Shown: positions 43,001 through 50,724 of the stretch, piece by piece
Numbering within the stretch: the stretch's first letter is position 1
Layout of the letters: the number at the start of each line of letters is the position of its first letter
DNA from: an uncultured Lachnospiraceae bacterium
GTDB taxonomy: Bacteria; Bacillota; Clostridia; Lachnospirales; Lachnospiraceae
Length of the DNA stretch: 52,844 nt
Direction of reading: 5' to 3'
Assembly: GCA_902788035.1 (NCBI GenBank)
Contig: CADAIL010000019.1
Location: 1 to 52,844, forward strand
Made by a program: the position numbers and the translations under genes
The notes under the pieces: model-generated
Told to the model about the DNA's origin: nothing
Database searches by the model: none
What the model saw: only the letters and a program-made list of their open reading frames with translations

Positions 43001-45363
43001 AGTCCGTTCTCGAGCAGCTGCTTATCTCCGTTCGCGCTGGTATACTCAAGTTTCCCGTGTTCTATGACAAATGCCCGGATCCTGTCAAAATATCCATTAA
43101 GCTCTGTTTCGCTCAGACTGAAGTATTCTTTCAGCAGCTCTTTTTCATCCGGTTCCGCGGCACCGGCAAATAGCTTCTTGAGGAACCCTGCTGCCCGTCC
43201 GAACCCGGTCTTTTTTCCCGCTTCGTCCGTGCCGGAAGTCCCTCCGGTCTCGCCCGAAGACGACCCAGCCTCTCTCCCCGCTGAATCAATCTTTATAGTC
43301 AGGACCGGCTCGTAACTTGCTGCCGGATCATACAGACCGTAGCCCTTCGTGTTCAGAATATCGGCCGCACCCGTGCTGCCGGCAATCTCCGAGTACAGGA
43401 CTTTCTCCTTGTCTGTAAGGCTCTCACTGTCCGGTATGACTTCCGCAAGGAGGACTGCGGCATCCTTCTTAGCGCCGTCACTTGCTTCGCTCCGTCTCTT
43501 AAGCATATCGAGGCCCGCAAGGCGGATCTGCTCCTTGTCGGAAGCAAGAAGCCTTCGGATGCTCAAAAGAAGCTCCGGCTCCTTCTGCTCTTCAAGAAGA
43601 CTTATGACATGCCGCCTTGTCTCCTCATTCTTAAGGCGCAAATGTTTCTCCAGCCGCTGCACATCCTCATCTGTCAGCGGCAGTCTTTTCAGGAGCTGCC
43701 AGGCAGCGTTACGAGTGTAGCTCTCCTTGTCCGCCACATAATCGATCAGAGCGTCTTTCTGTATCTTTGTTTTCGGGTCGTGCAGAAGGACACAGAGGTA
43801 GTTCCAGCGAGTGTTGTAATAGGAGTCCGTGATGTCCGTAAGGCGCGGGCAGACCTCATCGATGAGGTCCATATCCTGCAGCGCGTAGGCGATCATGACC
43901 ATCCTCTGCGTCAGGTCGCTCTTGTCGAGGGCAGCGCCGTACCACGGAAAGATCATGGGCGCAAACTCGATCTTCCGCTTCTTCATTCCGTCCGCAAGAT
44001 TTTTGAGGATTCCGTAATGCAGCCTTGCCTGTTCCTCACTGTCAAATATCTCACTGACTTTCAGCGGGAGGAATTTCAGCTCCTTGTCAAATGTGCTGTA
44101 GACCAGCTTATTATTTTCATCGCGGATGCAGTGCCGGATGACAGTGTCCACCGCGTCATGGTAAGTGGGCATAAAGGCCGCCGCCATCTGCTGGTCGTCC
44201 GGGTAGGTCTCGATCATTTTATTTGCAGCTTTTTCACTGTGCGGTGAGTACTGCATAAAGCGGTTGTAATAGGAAATCGTCAGCCGCTGGTTCTTCGTTC
44301 CCGTCTCCACGATCTCGAGCATGCGGTCAACAGCGTCCTGCGCTTCATAGAAGCCGAGCGCCCAGAGCCCGGTGACGATCTTCATGCTGTCGTCCGTTCG
44401 GGTCATTTCCACGGCCTTAGCCCGGTCATTGACCGCCTCGTTTATGTCATCGAGAAGCTTTGCGGAGATCCTGTCCATAGAGTCAAGATTGCATATACCC
44501 GTCCACGTCGCAATCGCCCTCTTCACCGCCGAAAACCTCAGCAGATCATTGTCGCAGATAGCCCCGAGTATGGTCAAAAACGCCTCCGCCCTTCCGCAGT
44601 CCGCATTCTCACAGACCGCCTGGCGCACGCCTTCCTGCAGCCTCGCTGCGACGAGGAACTTGGCAAGCAGCTCATGCAGCTCCTTATTCTTGGATTTTAC
44701 AATACCCCGGATGAGAGGAAATGTGACTATCACCGTATTATTGTCGCTGAGGATAGCCTCCCGCGAAGCCTCTATGACCGCGGCATCACCCCGGTCGATC
44801 CTTGCCGCCAGAATATCCTCGAACTGCGCCATATGCAGATCTCTGGCGAAGCTGTCGCTACGCTTGAAGTCGAGCAGTTCCGGGTCGATCGACTCCCCGT
44901 CCGCCCGTTTTTCAGTCAGATACTCCAACGGCGTAATACCATAGATTCCCAGGACCTTATAGGCCTGCATGAGTCCGAAAGCGTCCAGGATGTGGGCTCC
45001 CGGATCGGCTGTTCTGACAGTCGGTCTGAAGAGGGCTTTTGAGTACTGGAAAGCGGCAAATTGATCCAGCATATAGTCAAAGTCCTCCCTGTACTGCTCC
45101 GGCACCAGAATATCGATGATTTCCGGGCAGCCGTCATAAATGATTTCCTTCAGAGTCTTACCCGGTGCGGCTTTTACCTTTTCCCGGCCCCATTTATTGA
45201 TAACAGGAAAACCGCAGTGCGGATAATTGCTGAAGCTTCGCACCTCGTCAAAGAGCTCCTTCTTCTCCTTTGAGAGCCGGTTGATCTTCTTTTGATGTTC
45301 TGCGTTCCATTTTTCAATCTTTTCTTTCTCCCATTTGGTCCGGGAATTATGATCGTATGCCAT
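40003..45363 (-). CDS. Giant DUF5724/DUF4132-domain protein (MolR/YehI relatives)
   Basis: 1786 residues, ATG with AGGGGG 6 bases upstream. The first 40 residues are a charged helix. Residues about 540-650 form HEAT-like helical repeats (ALIDYVADKESYTRNAAW, SIRRLLASDKEQIRLAG). A Ser/Gly/Thr linker near 700-735 (SSSGETGGTSGTDEAG) splits the protein. The last 250 residues (RGWVADYDEGLQKIFF ... VVSVAHVGGVD) match my memory of the DUF4132 domain of E. coli MolR/YehI. In other bacteria DUF4132 proteins lie beside MoxR-type ATPase and VWA/SWIM proteins in predicted conflict or chaperone systems; those partners are absent here. It is intracellular and of unknown function. E. coli MolR proteins are about 1200 residues, so this is unusually long. 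Confidence 0.75.
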   Translation of the reverse strand: MAYDHNSRTKWEKEKIEKWNAEHQKKINRLSKEKKELFDEVRSFSNYPHCGFPVINKWGREKVKAAPGKTLKEIIYDGCPEIIDILVPEQYREDFDYMLDQFAAFQYSKALFRPTVRTADPGAHILDAFGLMQAYKVLGIYGITPLEYLTEKRADGESIDPELLDFKRSDSFARDLHMAQFEDILAARIDRGDAAVIEASREAILSDNNTVIVTFPLIRGIVKSKNKELHELLAKFLVAARLQEGVRQAVCENADCGRAEAFLTILGAICDNDLLRFSAVKRAIATWTGICNLDSMDRISAKLLDDINEAVNDRAKAVEMTRTDDSMKIVTGLWALGFYEAQDAVDRMLEIVETGTKNQRLTISYYNRFMQYSPHSEKAANKMIETYPDDQQMAAAFMPTYHDAVDTVIRHCIRDENNKLVYSTFDKELKFLPLKVSEIFDSEEQARLHYGILKNLADGMKKRKIEFAPMIFPWYGAALDKSDLTQRMVMIAYALQDMDLIDEVCPRLTDITDSYYNTRWNYLCVLLHDPKTKIQKDALIDYVADKESYTRNAAWQLLKRLPLTDEDVQRLEKHLRLKNEETRRHVISLLEEQKEPELLLSIRRLLASDKEQIRLAGLDMLKRRSEASDGAKKDAAVLLAEVIPDSESLTDKEKVLYSEIAGSTGAADILNTKGYGLYDPAASYEPVLTIKIDSAGREAGSSSGETGGTSGTDEAGKKTGFGRAAGFLKKLFAGAAEPDEKELLKEYFSLSETELNGYFDRIRAFVIEHGKLEYTSANGDKQLLENGLYVMNYDYKGEYWTRYPFPELWDEVYDTIVKDPKVFFNLRYAIETGFDETTVKDIEAYRKAEKTIYGNAWSGYHYNDPKYISSHGGHSIYQTIFDIISSRKHLVLPSEVARAAVLAAIRLPEEIRWMEKVPSRYENYLSPQRKTICFLRTNKFSSIMARARHYENDDEFRAVFPLLYQVDQVYQFDGHEPTANYTNNSRNILSMYSYVKAHELGIITKDFLYKAAFEMVGLRFALGELAELFRPNITISAIRNLKEYAPCDMEKRTVDKNCRFYQLCAEMYRKLVNLILDVELVRGDTPTIFSGAVSRISRIESIPRLMQILLALGKDPLDRNTYYSYTSGTGKKECLSHLLKVCYPLPDETAKDLANAVKANKISKERLVEVAMYAPQWLDMAEEVLGMEGFKSGCYYFMAHMNERFDDRKKAVIARYTPLSTEELNNGCFDTNWFFEVYEKLGEKNFALLYKAAKYIADGSKHTRARKYADAATGKVDRDELEKTIDSKRNKDLLMSYGLIPMKDRQDALHRYEFLQKFLKESKQFGAQRRQSEGMSVQYALKNMATTAGYADDLRLVLAMETELVEQNRTYFDGVEIGGYTARIQVDSDGKAELLVSKGAGGKALKSVPAALKKDGTFGEIKEFAAKLKSQYSRCTAMFEHAMEEEEAYSFGELTALCRNPVTAGILGRLVFISEAAVKTAGTDEAGAANEGSDFIIGTLEELAAANPAIDEGTLLLVAHPITLYRLGELARYQRLFFKKQMEGGTKQPFKQVFREFYPKLEEEKDSADSRLFAGYQIQPKKTVAALRGRGWVADYDEGLQKIFFRQGIAATIYALADWFSPADTESPTLEYVSFYDRKTGKQKKISEIPDILYSEVMRDVDLVVSVAHVGGVDPETSHSTIDMRRVIFEFNMELFGLTNVTFEGTHAFIKGTYGNYNVQLGSGVIHKESGGMINIVPVHSQQRGKLFLPFIDEDPKTAEILSKILLLAEDQKIKDPYIMRQITAG

Positions 45364-45420
45364 TTCTGTCCCCCTTCACTGGTCTGCCATCTTGTCTCTC
45401 TCAAACTGCCAGGCGCCGGT

Positions 45421-45534
45421 CACCAAGTTTGACTTGCCAAATGACAAATCGCTTCGATCGCCAAATCTGACCTGCCAACTGACAGATCGCTCCGGTCGCC
45501 AAATCTGATCTGCCAACTGTTCTCCACGCCGTTC
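45421..45534. repeat. 38-bp tandem repeat, three units
   Basis: Units start at 45421, 45459 and 45497. The consensus core is CGCCAAATCTGACCTGCCAAC. The third runs into the stop codon of the 147-residue gene. It fills the gap before the DUF4132 gene's ribosome binding site. Confidence 0.8.
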
Positions 45535-45976
45535 ACCACATCCTGCCGGCTAGAAATACCAACCGGACAAAGGTCACTTCGCTCTGATCCTTAAGCGGAA
45601 TCGGCTCGTCTTTCTTTGTGTAACGCACGCCGTCGGCAAAAAGAGCGACCATCCCGTCCTCAAAACACTGCACCGCATTCTTTACAGCCGCCTCCGGATC
45701 CGCCTTCCGGTCATCCATGGCCTCCCCATATGAGACCTTGCCGGATGCAGCCATATCTTCCAGTTGTTCCTCAATGGGCTCTCCGCTCTGTTCGCGTGAA
45801 AAAAGACGCAGTAATTCTACCGCGTCTTTTCGCTCATTATATTCTCTTACATTTTGACGGACTGTCTCCGCAATAAACTCTTCTACCGTCATCGCCCGGT
45901 CCGGATATTCACAGCTTCGCTGCAAAATCGCGGCCTTTTTCCGGGATGCACTTCTGACATTGATCCTGATCTGCAT
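45533..45976 (-). CDS. Unknown protein, 147 residues, upstream of the DUF4132 gene
   Basis: ATG with GAGGG 4 bases upstream. Basic N terminus (MQIRINVRSASRKKAAILQRS), a helical middle (TVEEFIAETVRQNVREYNERK), and an acidic/hydrophobic C-terminal half ending FVRLVFLAGRMW. There is no signal or membrane segment. It lies 169 bases upstream of the DUF4132 gene in the same direction, separated by tandem repeats, and may be cotranscribed. I did not recognise the family, and the operon position is the only hint. Confidence 0.6.
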   Translation of the reverse strand: MQIRINVRSASRKKAAILQRSCEYPDRAMTVEEFIAETVRQNVREYNERKDAVELLRLFSREQSGEPIEEQLEDMAASGKVSYGEAMDDRKADPEAAVKNAVQCFEDGMVALFADGVRYTKKDEPIPLKDQSEVTFVRLVFLAGRMW

Positions 45977-46068
45977 AATGCCCTCGTATATTTATAACTC
46001 AAACGTCATGTCGTATTTATACTAAAAGTGTAATGCCAAATCCCGGAACTGTAAAGAAGCTGATGAAT

Positions 46069-46899
46069 CTAATCCCTCCAGGTCAGATCGACCGCTCTCT
46101 TAAAATTACTCCTATTCTCAAGAGGAAGCCTCTGCTCCTTCAGGCAGAAGTCAAAATAGTTAGAAAGCGTATTCTGTGTCAGATTATAAATGAACCGGTT
46201 CGGAATAACGAGTTCATAAAAATCCTCACTCACGATGTTCCCTTCGAACTCATATAATCTGACCATATCGCGGTAAAACGGTTCATCCCGCCCGTCCTCG
46301 ATCTCCCACTTATTTTCATTTCCCATACGGCTTAGTTCATGAACTGCCTTACTGCGCATCTTATAGATAAGGTGGATCAGTCTGTGGTTCCTTCTGTAGT
46401 TTTTGGCTTCTTTCCTGCCCTCCTCGCGCCGTATCACAGCCAGTATTTCCTCTGCTTTATTGGTCCGTATTACCGTAGAGACCTTCTGCCCGTCGAGTGG
46501 TCCGAGGTCATCTATGGACACCTCTGTTCCAGGCTCCGAAAGCTCCGGTTCCGGCATTTCCGGTCCGGACGCCAGCTCCCGCAGCTTAGGTTCATAATCA
46601 TAGAAAAGAGTGACCGGTTCCGGCAGCTCCAGATAGTCATAGTAATCCTGAAATTTGAGAATGAAATCGCAAAATGCCTTTGACAGCCCGCTGGTGGGAT
46701 AATTCGCATACTCCTGCGCAAAGCAGTCGATCAGAGAAAATAAGCAGATATTCTTATATACCCGGTTATTGATGCTCATGGCCTCATCTATCTCTTTAAA
46801 TGCAAATTCCCGCATTTTTTCTATTTCTGCTTTGACATATTCCGCTTTATCATTATCAGGCCTTGCAGTGTGAGGCCACATTATTTTTTTCTCCGGCAT
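46069..46899 (-). CDS. Unknown protein, 276 residues
   Basis: ATG 46899 with GAGAGG about 8 bases upstream. It is a soluble and helical protein. The N-terminal part (EIEKMREFAFKEIDEAMSIN, FSLIDCFAQEYANYP) and the C-terminal part (YRRNHRLIHLIYKMRSKAVHELSRMG) resemble helical nuclease- or HEPN-like proteins; RNHRLIHLIYKMRSKAVHE is the kind of Arg/His helix seen in those, but the R-x4-6-H active motif is only approximate. An inserted Glu/Pro stretch (EMPEPELSEPGTE) is near 113-125. It lies 92 bases upstream of the 147-residue gene on the same strand. Confidence 0.6.
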   Translation of the reverse strand: MPEKKIMWPHTARPDNDKAEYVKAEIEKMREFAFKEIDEAMSINNRVYKNICLFSLIDCFAQEYANYPTSGLSKAFCDFILKFQDYYDYLELPEPVTLFYDYEPKLRELASGPEMPEPELSEPGTEVSIDDLGPLDGQKVSTVIRTNKAEEILAVIRREEGRKEAKNYRRNHRLIHLIYKMRSKAVHELSRMGNENKWEIEDGRDEPFYRDMVRLYEFEGNIVSEDFYELVIPNRFIYNLTQNTLSNYFDFCLKEQRLPLENRSNFKRAVDLTWRD

Positions 46900-47423
46900 T
46901 TTTCCAGCCTCTCTTTCTTAAGTCTGCATCTGGACTGTTACTTCGGCTTCCTCCGGTTCAGTTTGCAACAAAGTCAGATATAATCTGAGAAAGGAAGCGC
47001 ATCGAACGTGCTAAGTTCCGTTACGCTTCCTGTGCCCTTTTGACAGCTCTATTTTACTACAAATCCATGTATTAATACAGATATTTCATTTTTCTCCGAG
47101 TACAATCAGATTATCTTCGCCGGATAGTGAAGCTCCCTTCCAGGTTCACGTTTGTATACTGTTACCGCATATTATACACTTCCGCACATTTGTTTCCAAG
47201 ATTTGAACAAAGTGCCGCAAGAAATTCATGCACAAATCTTTCTATACAAGAAGATTTTTCAGTTAATTCGTAGTATAATCGTGATATCGAAAGTGATTAG
47301 CTATTATAAATACAAAATACATGATGACAGGATGGCACAGAAAAAGGAGGTGACTTAGGGAAAGCGCCAATGTATGTCCTGTAACGGAACCTGTTGTATG
47401 CTTCAATTATGGAGAATAGTGAG
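46900..47423. promoter_or_regulatory. AT-rich intergenic region before the SLH-like gene
   Basis: A hairpin GGAAGCG/CGCTTCC spans about 46994-47032. TATAAT at 47274-47279 on the plus strand is a likely -10, but its -35 is poor. A full Shine-Dalgarno match AAAGGAGGTGA (47342-47352) is not followed by any usable start codon (TAG comes at once), while the real gene uses a weaker GGAG further on. No other gene is seen in these 524 bases. Confidence 0.35.
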
Positions 47424-48224
47424 ATGAAAACGACAAAAAGGTATCTGGCTATCATAACAGCCGTCATAATTATCGTAATAATATGGCTTTTCAGATCCTG
47501 CGGATCAGGGACCACTCCTGAAAATGCGACCCAGACACAGGATGTCGTCATCGAGGACGCTTCAGTCGAAGTCGAAGTGCCCGAAGAATCAATAGCAGAA
47601 GAACCCGCAGAGGCGGAGTCGGCAATCGAAGAAACCGCTGAAGCGACTATAGAGGAAACATCTGCCGATGTATTCTCAGACGTCAATGACCCGAAGCACC
47701 CATACTATGATGCTATTGTGTGGGCTTCGGAGAACAATATAACCAAAGGCTACGTTGACGGCAGTTTCGGTATCGACGATACCTGCACGAGAGGTCAGGC
47801 CGTGATGTTCCTTTGGAGAATGGATGGATGCCCCGAACCGGAACAGGCAGAAGTATCTCCGTTCACGGATGTTCCGGATTCACATGCTTTCTACAAGGCA
47901 GTTCTCTGGGCACAGCAGAAGGGAATCACAAAAGGATACACCACAGGTGAAAAGGCGGGACAGTTCGCCGTCGATGATCCCTGCACCCGCGGTCAGATCA
48001 TGACCTTCATCTGGAGATATAAAGGACAGCCTGCACCGGAAGAGGTGTCAGAATCCCCGTTCAGCGATGTGGAACCGAGTCACGCTTATTATAAGGCAAT
48101 CCTTTGGGGCTCTCAGGAAGGAGTCACTAAGGGATACACGACCGGTCCGGATGCCGGCAAGTTCGGCATAGACGACGCATGCACGCGCGGTCAGATCGTG
48201 ACCTTCCTCTACAGGATCAGGTAA
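47424..48224 (+). CDS. Membrane-anchored protein with three SLH-like repeats
   Basis: 266 residues. ATG at 47424 is chosen because GGAG lies 9 bases upstream and it places a basic MKTTKR before the membrane segment (7-24). After CGSG comes an acidic linker rich in Glu/Ala (about 35-80), then three S-layer-homology-like repeats of about 60 residues, each with the pattern FxDV..HxxYxAIxWA...GITKGY...F..DD.CTRGQ..TFLWR. SLH repeats usually bind secondary cell-wall polymers. The CTRGQ variant is common in Lachnospiraceae. It is probably a cell-envelope tether between membrane and wall. Confidence 0.82.
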   Translation: MKTTKRYLAIITAVIIIVIIWLFRSCGSGTTPENATQTQDVVIEDASVEVEVPEESIAEEPAEAESAIEETAEATIEETSADVFSDVNDPKHPYYDAIVWASENNITKGYVDGSFGIDDTCTRGQAVMFLWRMDGCPEPEQAEVSPFTDVPDSHAFYKAVLWAQQKGITKGYTTGEKAGQFAVDDPCTRGQIMTFIWRYKGQPAPEEVSESPFSDVEPSHAYYKAILWGSQEGVTKGYTTGPDAGKFGIDDACTRGQIVTFLYRIR

Positions 48225-48257
48225 TTTAAGCTCACCGAATCATTCGCAATGAAACTT

Positions 48258-48307
48258 AAGACGGGAAACGCAGCGGAAAATGATACATCCGCTGCGCTTC
48301 CCGTCTT
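48258..48307. terminator. Bidirectional terminator between converging genes
   Basis: AAGACGGGAA.CGCAGCGGA (48258-48277) pairs with TCCGCTGCG.TTCCCGTCTT (48287-48307), a stem of nearly 20 bp. TTTACGCTCTTT follows on the plus strand. It serves the SLH-like gene and probably the converging gene at 48350. Confidence 0.8.
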
Positions 48308-48349
48308 TACGCTCTTTATTGGTATTCTTCCGATACAGTTACTGTCCTT

Positions 48350-49339
48350 TTATACACAAAGCTCCTCCGCCGCTTCGATCAGAGCACGCTTTTTCTCCTT
48401 CTCCGTCGCAGTCAGCTTTCTCTCCTCTTTCTCGGCAACAACAATCGTTGCGATCATCTCACAGGAAGCCAGATAATCTCTTGTCAGATTTCTCATTCTG
48501 GACGCCATATGCTGCATGCAGCCGATGATAACTTCCGGTGTCCGTTCATACAGCTCCAGAAGGTTTTCCTCCGTGATTTCCTGCAGAACCGTATCATTTT
48601 CAAGGACCACCGCTGTCGCTCTCCGCGGCAGCTTCTCGATCAATCCCATATCTCCGAAGAATGTCTTACCTTCAAGGCTGGCAATGCTCTTCTCATCGGC
48701 TGTGCCGTAACCCTTGAAGAAGCCGACGCTGCCTCTCTGGATGAAATACATGCTGCCGCTTTCTTCTCCCTCAGAGAAAATGACAGTATCCTCCGCGAAC
48801 GTCATACTGTGATCCTTGTCAGCCTCGGAATCATGATCCAGAGCCTGATCATTCTGAAGATGGTAAGGTGTCAGATAATGCATCGTCCTTGTATAGGTGG
48901 TGACAAATCTTGTGATCTTATCGAGCAGCGTGTCGCTTCTTTCTTCACGCTCCATTTTAGTCTCATCCATCTCACGAATTGTACGGCAGGCGTGAAGATA
49001 GTCATCCATCAGCCTTTTCTGGCGATGACTCAGATTGGTAATGATATTTTTGACCTGCTGCGGGTCCTCTTCGAGGAAATCCTTGATCTCATTGCGCATG
49101 ATCTCGAGAAGTTTTGTATGATCCTCCCCAATTACAATTGTCGCGGAGCGCGGCCACGATTCGAACACAGCCATCTCTCCGAAGATTTTATCCTTCCCAA
49201 GTGTAGTGAGCTCAACGCTGTCCCCGTTGCTGGCTTTGATCTGCACAGATACAGACCCTTCGACGATCTTAAACATGCTGTCGCACACATCGCCCTCTTT
49301 AAACAGAATTTCTCCGCCGTTATATTCTTTTATCTGCAT
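48350..49339 (-). CDS. Protein with two cyclic-nucleotide-binding-type domains
   Basis: 329 residues from ATG at 49339, chosen because AGGAG lies 7 bases upstream; an ATG at 49354 lies before that box. Two Crp-type sensor barrels are visible: residues about 5-95 (ILFKEGDVCDSMFKIVEGSVSV, FGEMAVFESWPRSATIV) and about 185-285 (VIFSEGEESGSMYFIQRGSVGF, FFGDMGLIEKLPRRATAVV). A helical segment separates them, and the C terminus is a charged helix (EKEERKLTATEKEKKRALIE). There is no DNA-binding domain and no enzymatic domain, so it is not a Crp-type transcription factor. A sensor or scaffold role is likely. Monocistronic. Confidence 0.8.
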   Translation of the reverse strand: MQIKEYNGGEILFKEGDVCDSMFKIVEGSVSVQIKASNGDSVELTTLGKDKIFGEMAVFESWPRSATIVIGEDHTKLLEIMRNEIKDFLEEDPQQVKNIITNLSHRQKRLMDDYLHACRTIREMDETKMEREERSDTLLDKITRFVTTYTRTMHYLTPYHLQNDQALDHDSEADKDHSMTFAEDTVIFSEGEESGSMYFIQRGSVGFFKGYGTADEKSIASLEGKTFFGDMGLIEKLPRRATAVVLENDTVLQEITEENLLELYERTPEVIIGCMQHMASRMRNLTRDYLASCEMIATIVVAEKEERKLTATEKEKKRALIEAAEELCV

Positions 49340-49494
49340 ATTCGGTCTCCTCATAACTCTCTTTGGTGACTGGTATGATCAACATACTTATTGTAGCATA
49401 TTTTTGCTGTGGCTGCATCGATATCAGTGCTTACTTAATCGGAGGCATTGTCTAACAAGACCTCTCACACGAAAACAATCCGTGTCCCAATTTC

Positions 49495-50688
49495 TTAACG
49501 GGAATTGTTATATTTGCTCTGGAGCTCTGCGATTTCATTAATGATACTCGCCCTCTTTATCTCCATATCTCTAATAGCCGCGTTTATCTCCGATTCTTTA
49601 GCATTCCTTCTCGCCGCTATCTCCCAGCGATGTGGATTATTGTAGCTCGGTTCAGGGCGGGATAACAGATTACTTAACTGATCCCTCTTATTATAAATTG
49701 CATTTTCCAATCTGTTCAGGGCGTCTCGTTTTCTATTAATACGTTCGTCTAAGCTTCGTAAATATTCCTGATGCTTAATTTGACCTGCCTGCTGCTTTGC
49801 TGCATAAAAACGATTTCTTGCGGCATTGAACCGTTCTTTAAGGTCCTGATTATCCCTGCCTGCACTCCCTGCATTATAAAACTCATCAGACAAACGCTTT
49901 ACCTCTATACCTGCACTTTTAAAGTCGCCGGTATAGGCCAGTCGTTCAATCTGATTTATTACTTGTTCCTTTCTGGCTTTTGCCTCCCGCTGCTGAGCCT
50001 GACGCCTTTCATAGTCTTGTTGTGCATTTCCGTATAAACGATCCGCTGCCTGTCTGAACCGGGACCATAACTGATCCTCATCCTCTTTTGATGCTCGCGG
50101 GGCCTGTTTCCACTGCTCATTAAGATGTTTCATCTGATCCTTTGCATTCTTAAAGTCAGTACTATATGAAAGACTTTCCGCCTGACGAACCAGAAATTCC
50201 TTTTTATACTTAGCGTCTGCCTGCTTTCTTTTCCTTTCCTCATAGTCATTTTTAGCATTCTCATATAAACGGTCAGATGCCTGTTTAAAGCGGAACCACA
50301 GGACATCTTCATCTGCCTTTGCGCCTCGCGGTATCTGCTTCCATCTTTCTCTCAGAGATTGCATTTGATCTTTGGCGCTCTTGTAATCTGTGCTGTATGA
50401 AAGACGCTCAGCCTCCAAAATAATCCCTTCTTTCTGCCGCTTATATTCTTCCCTTATGCTGTCGCGTTTTTTGAAAAGGCCGTCCGCAACAGATTCGAAT
50501 TCATTTTTCAGACGAACATTATCATCATGCCCGCAAGATCCGCAGGCATACAATTTATCGCGAAGTTTTTTTACCGTTTCTCCCAAAGATGGTGTCATGG
50601 GATCAACGTATGACAATTCGTTTATGACAGCTTCTTTGTCTCGTATACGTCCGAGCCTTGCCTCACCGGAATAAGCATCTGGCTTCAT
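49495..50688 (-). CDS. DUF349-type coiled-coil repeat protein
   Basis: 397 residues, ATG with AAGGAG 6 bases upstream. At least two strong DUF349 repeats are seen: (E)RWKQIPRGAKADEDVLWFRF near 116-136 and (E)QWKQAPRASKEDEDQLWSRF near 192-212. Related blocks lie before and after (ADGLFKKR near 68; RLSDEFYNAGSAGRDNQDLKERF near 264). The end is coiled coil. A Cys-x2-Cys (ACGSCGHDD) lies near 49. DUF349 proteins are helical and of unknown role. It starts 36 bases downstream of the ABC-F gene on the same strand, so they are likely cotranscribed; a ribosome-related function is possible but unproven. Confidence 0.75.
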   Translation of the reverse strand: MKPDAYSGEARLGRIRDKEAVINELSYVDPMTPSLGETVKKLRDKLYACGSCGHDDNVRLKNEFESVADGLFKKRDSIREEYKRQKEGIILEAERLSYSTDYKSAKDQMQSLRERWKQIPRGAKADEDVLWFRFKQASDRLYENAKNDYEERKRKQADAKYKKEFLVRQAESLSYSTDFKNAKDQMKHLNEQWKQAPRASKEDEDQLWSRFRQAADRLYGNAQQDYERRQAQQREAKARKEQVINQIERLAYTGDFKSAGIEVKRLSDEFYNAGSAGRDNQDLKERFNAARNRFYAAKQQAGQIKHQEYLRSLDERINRKRDALNRLENAIYNKRDQLSNLLSRPEPSYNNPHRWEIAARRNAKESEINAAIRDMEIKRASIINEIAELQSKYNNSR

Positions 50689-50724
50689 AATTTTCTCCTT
50701 GTTCTCTTTAAGATTTAAATGTAC

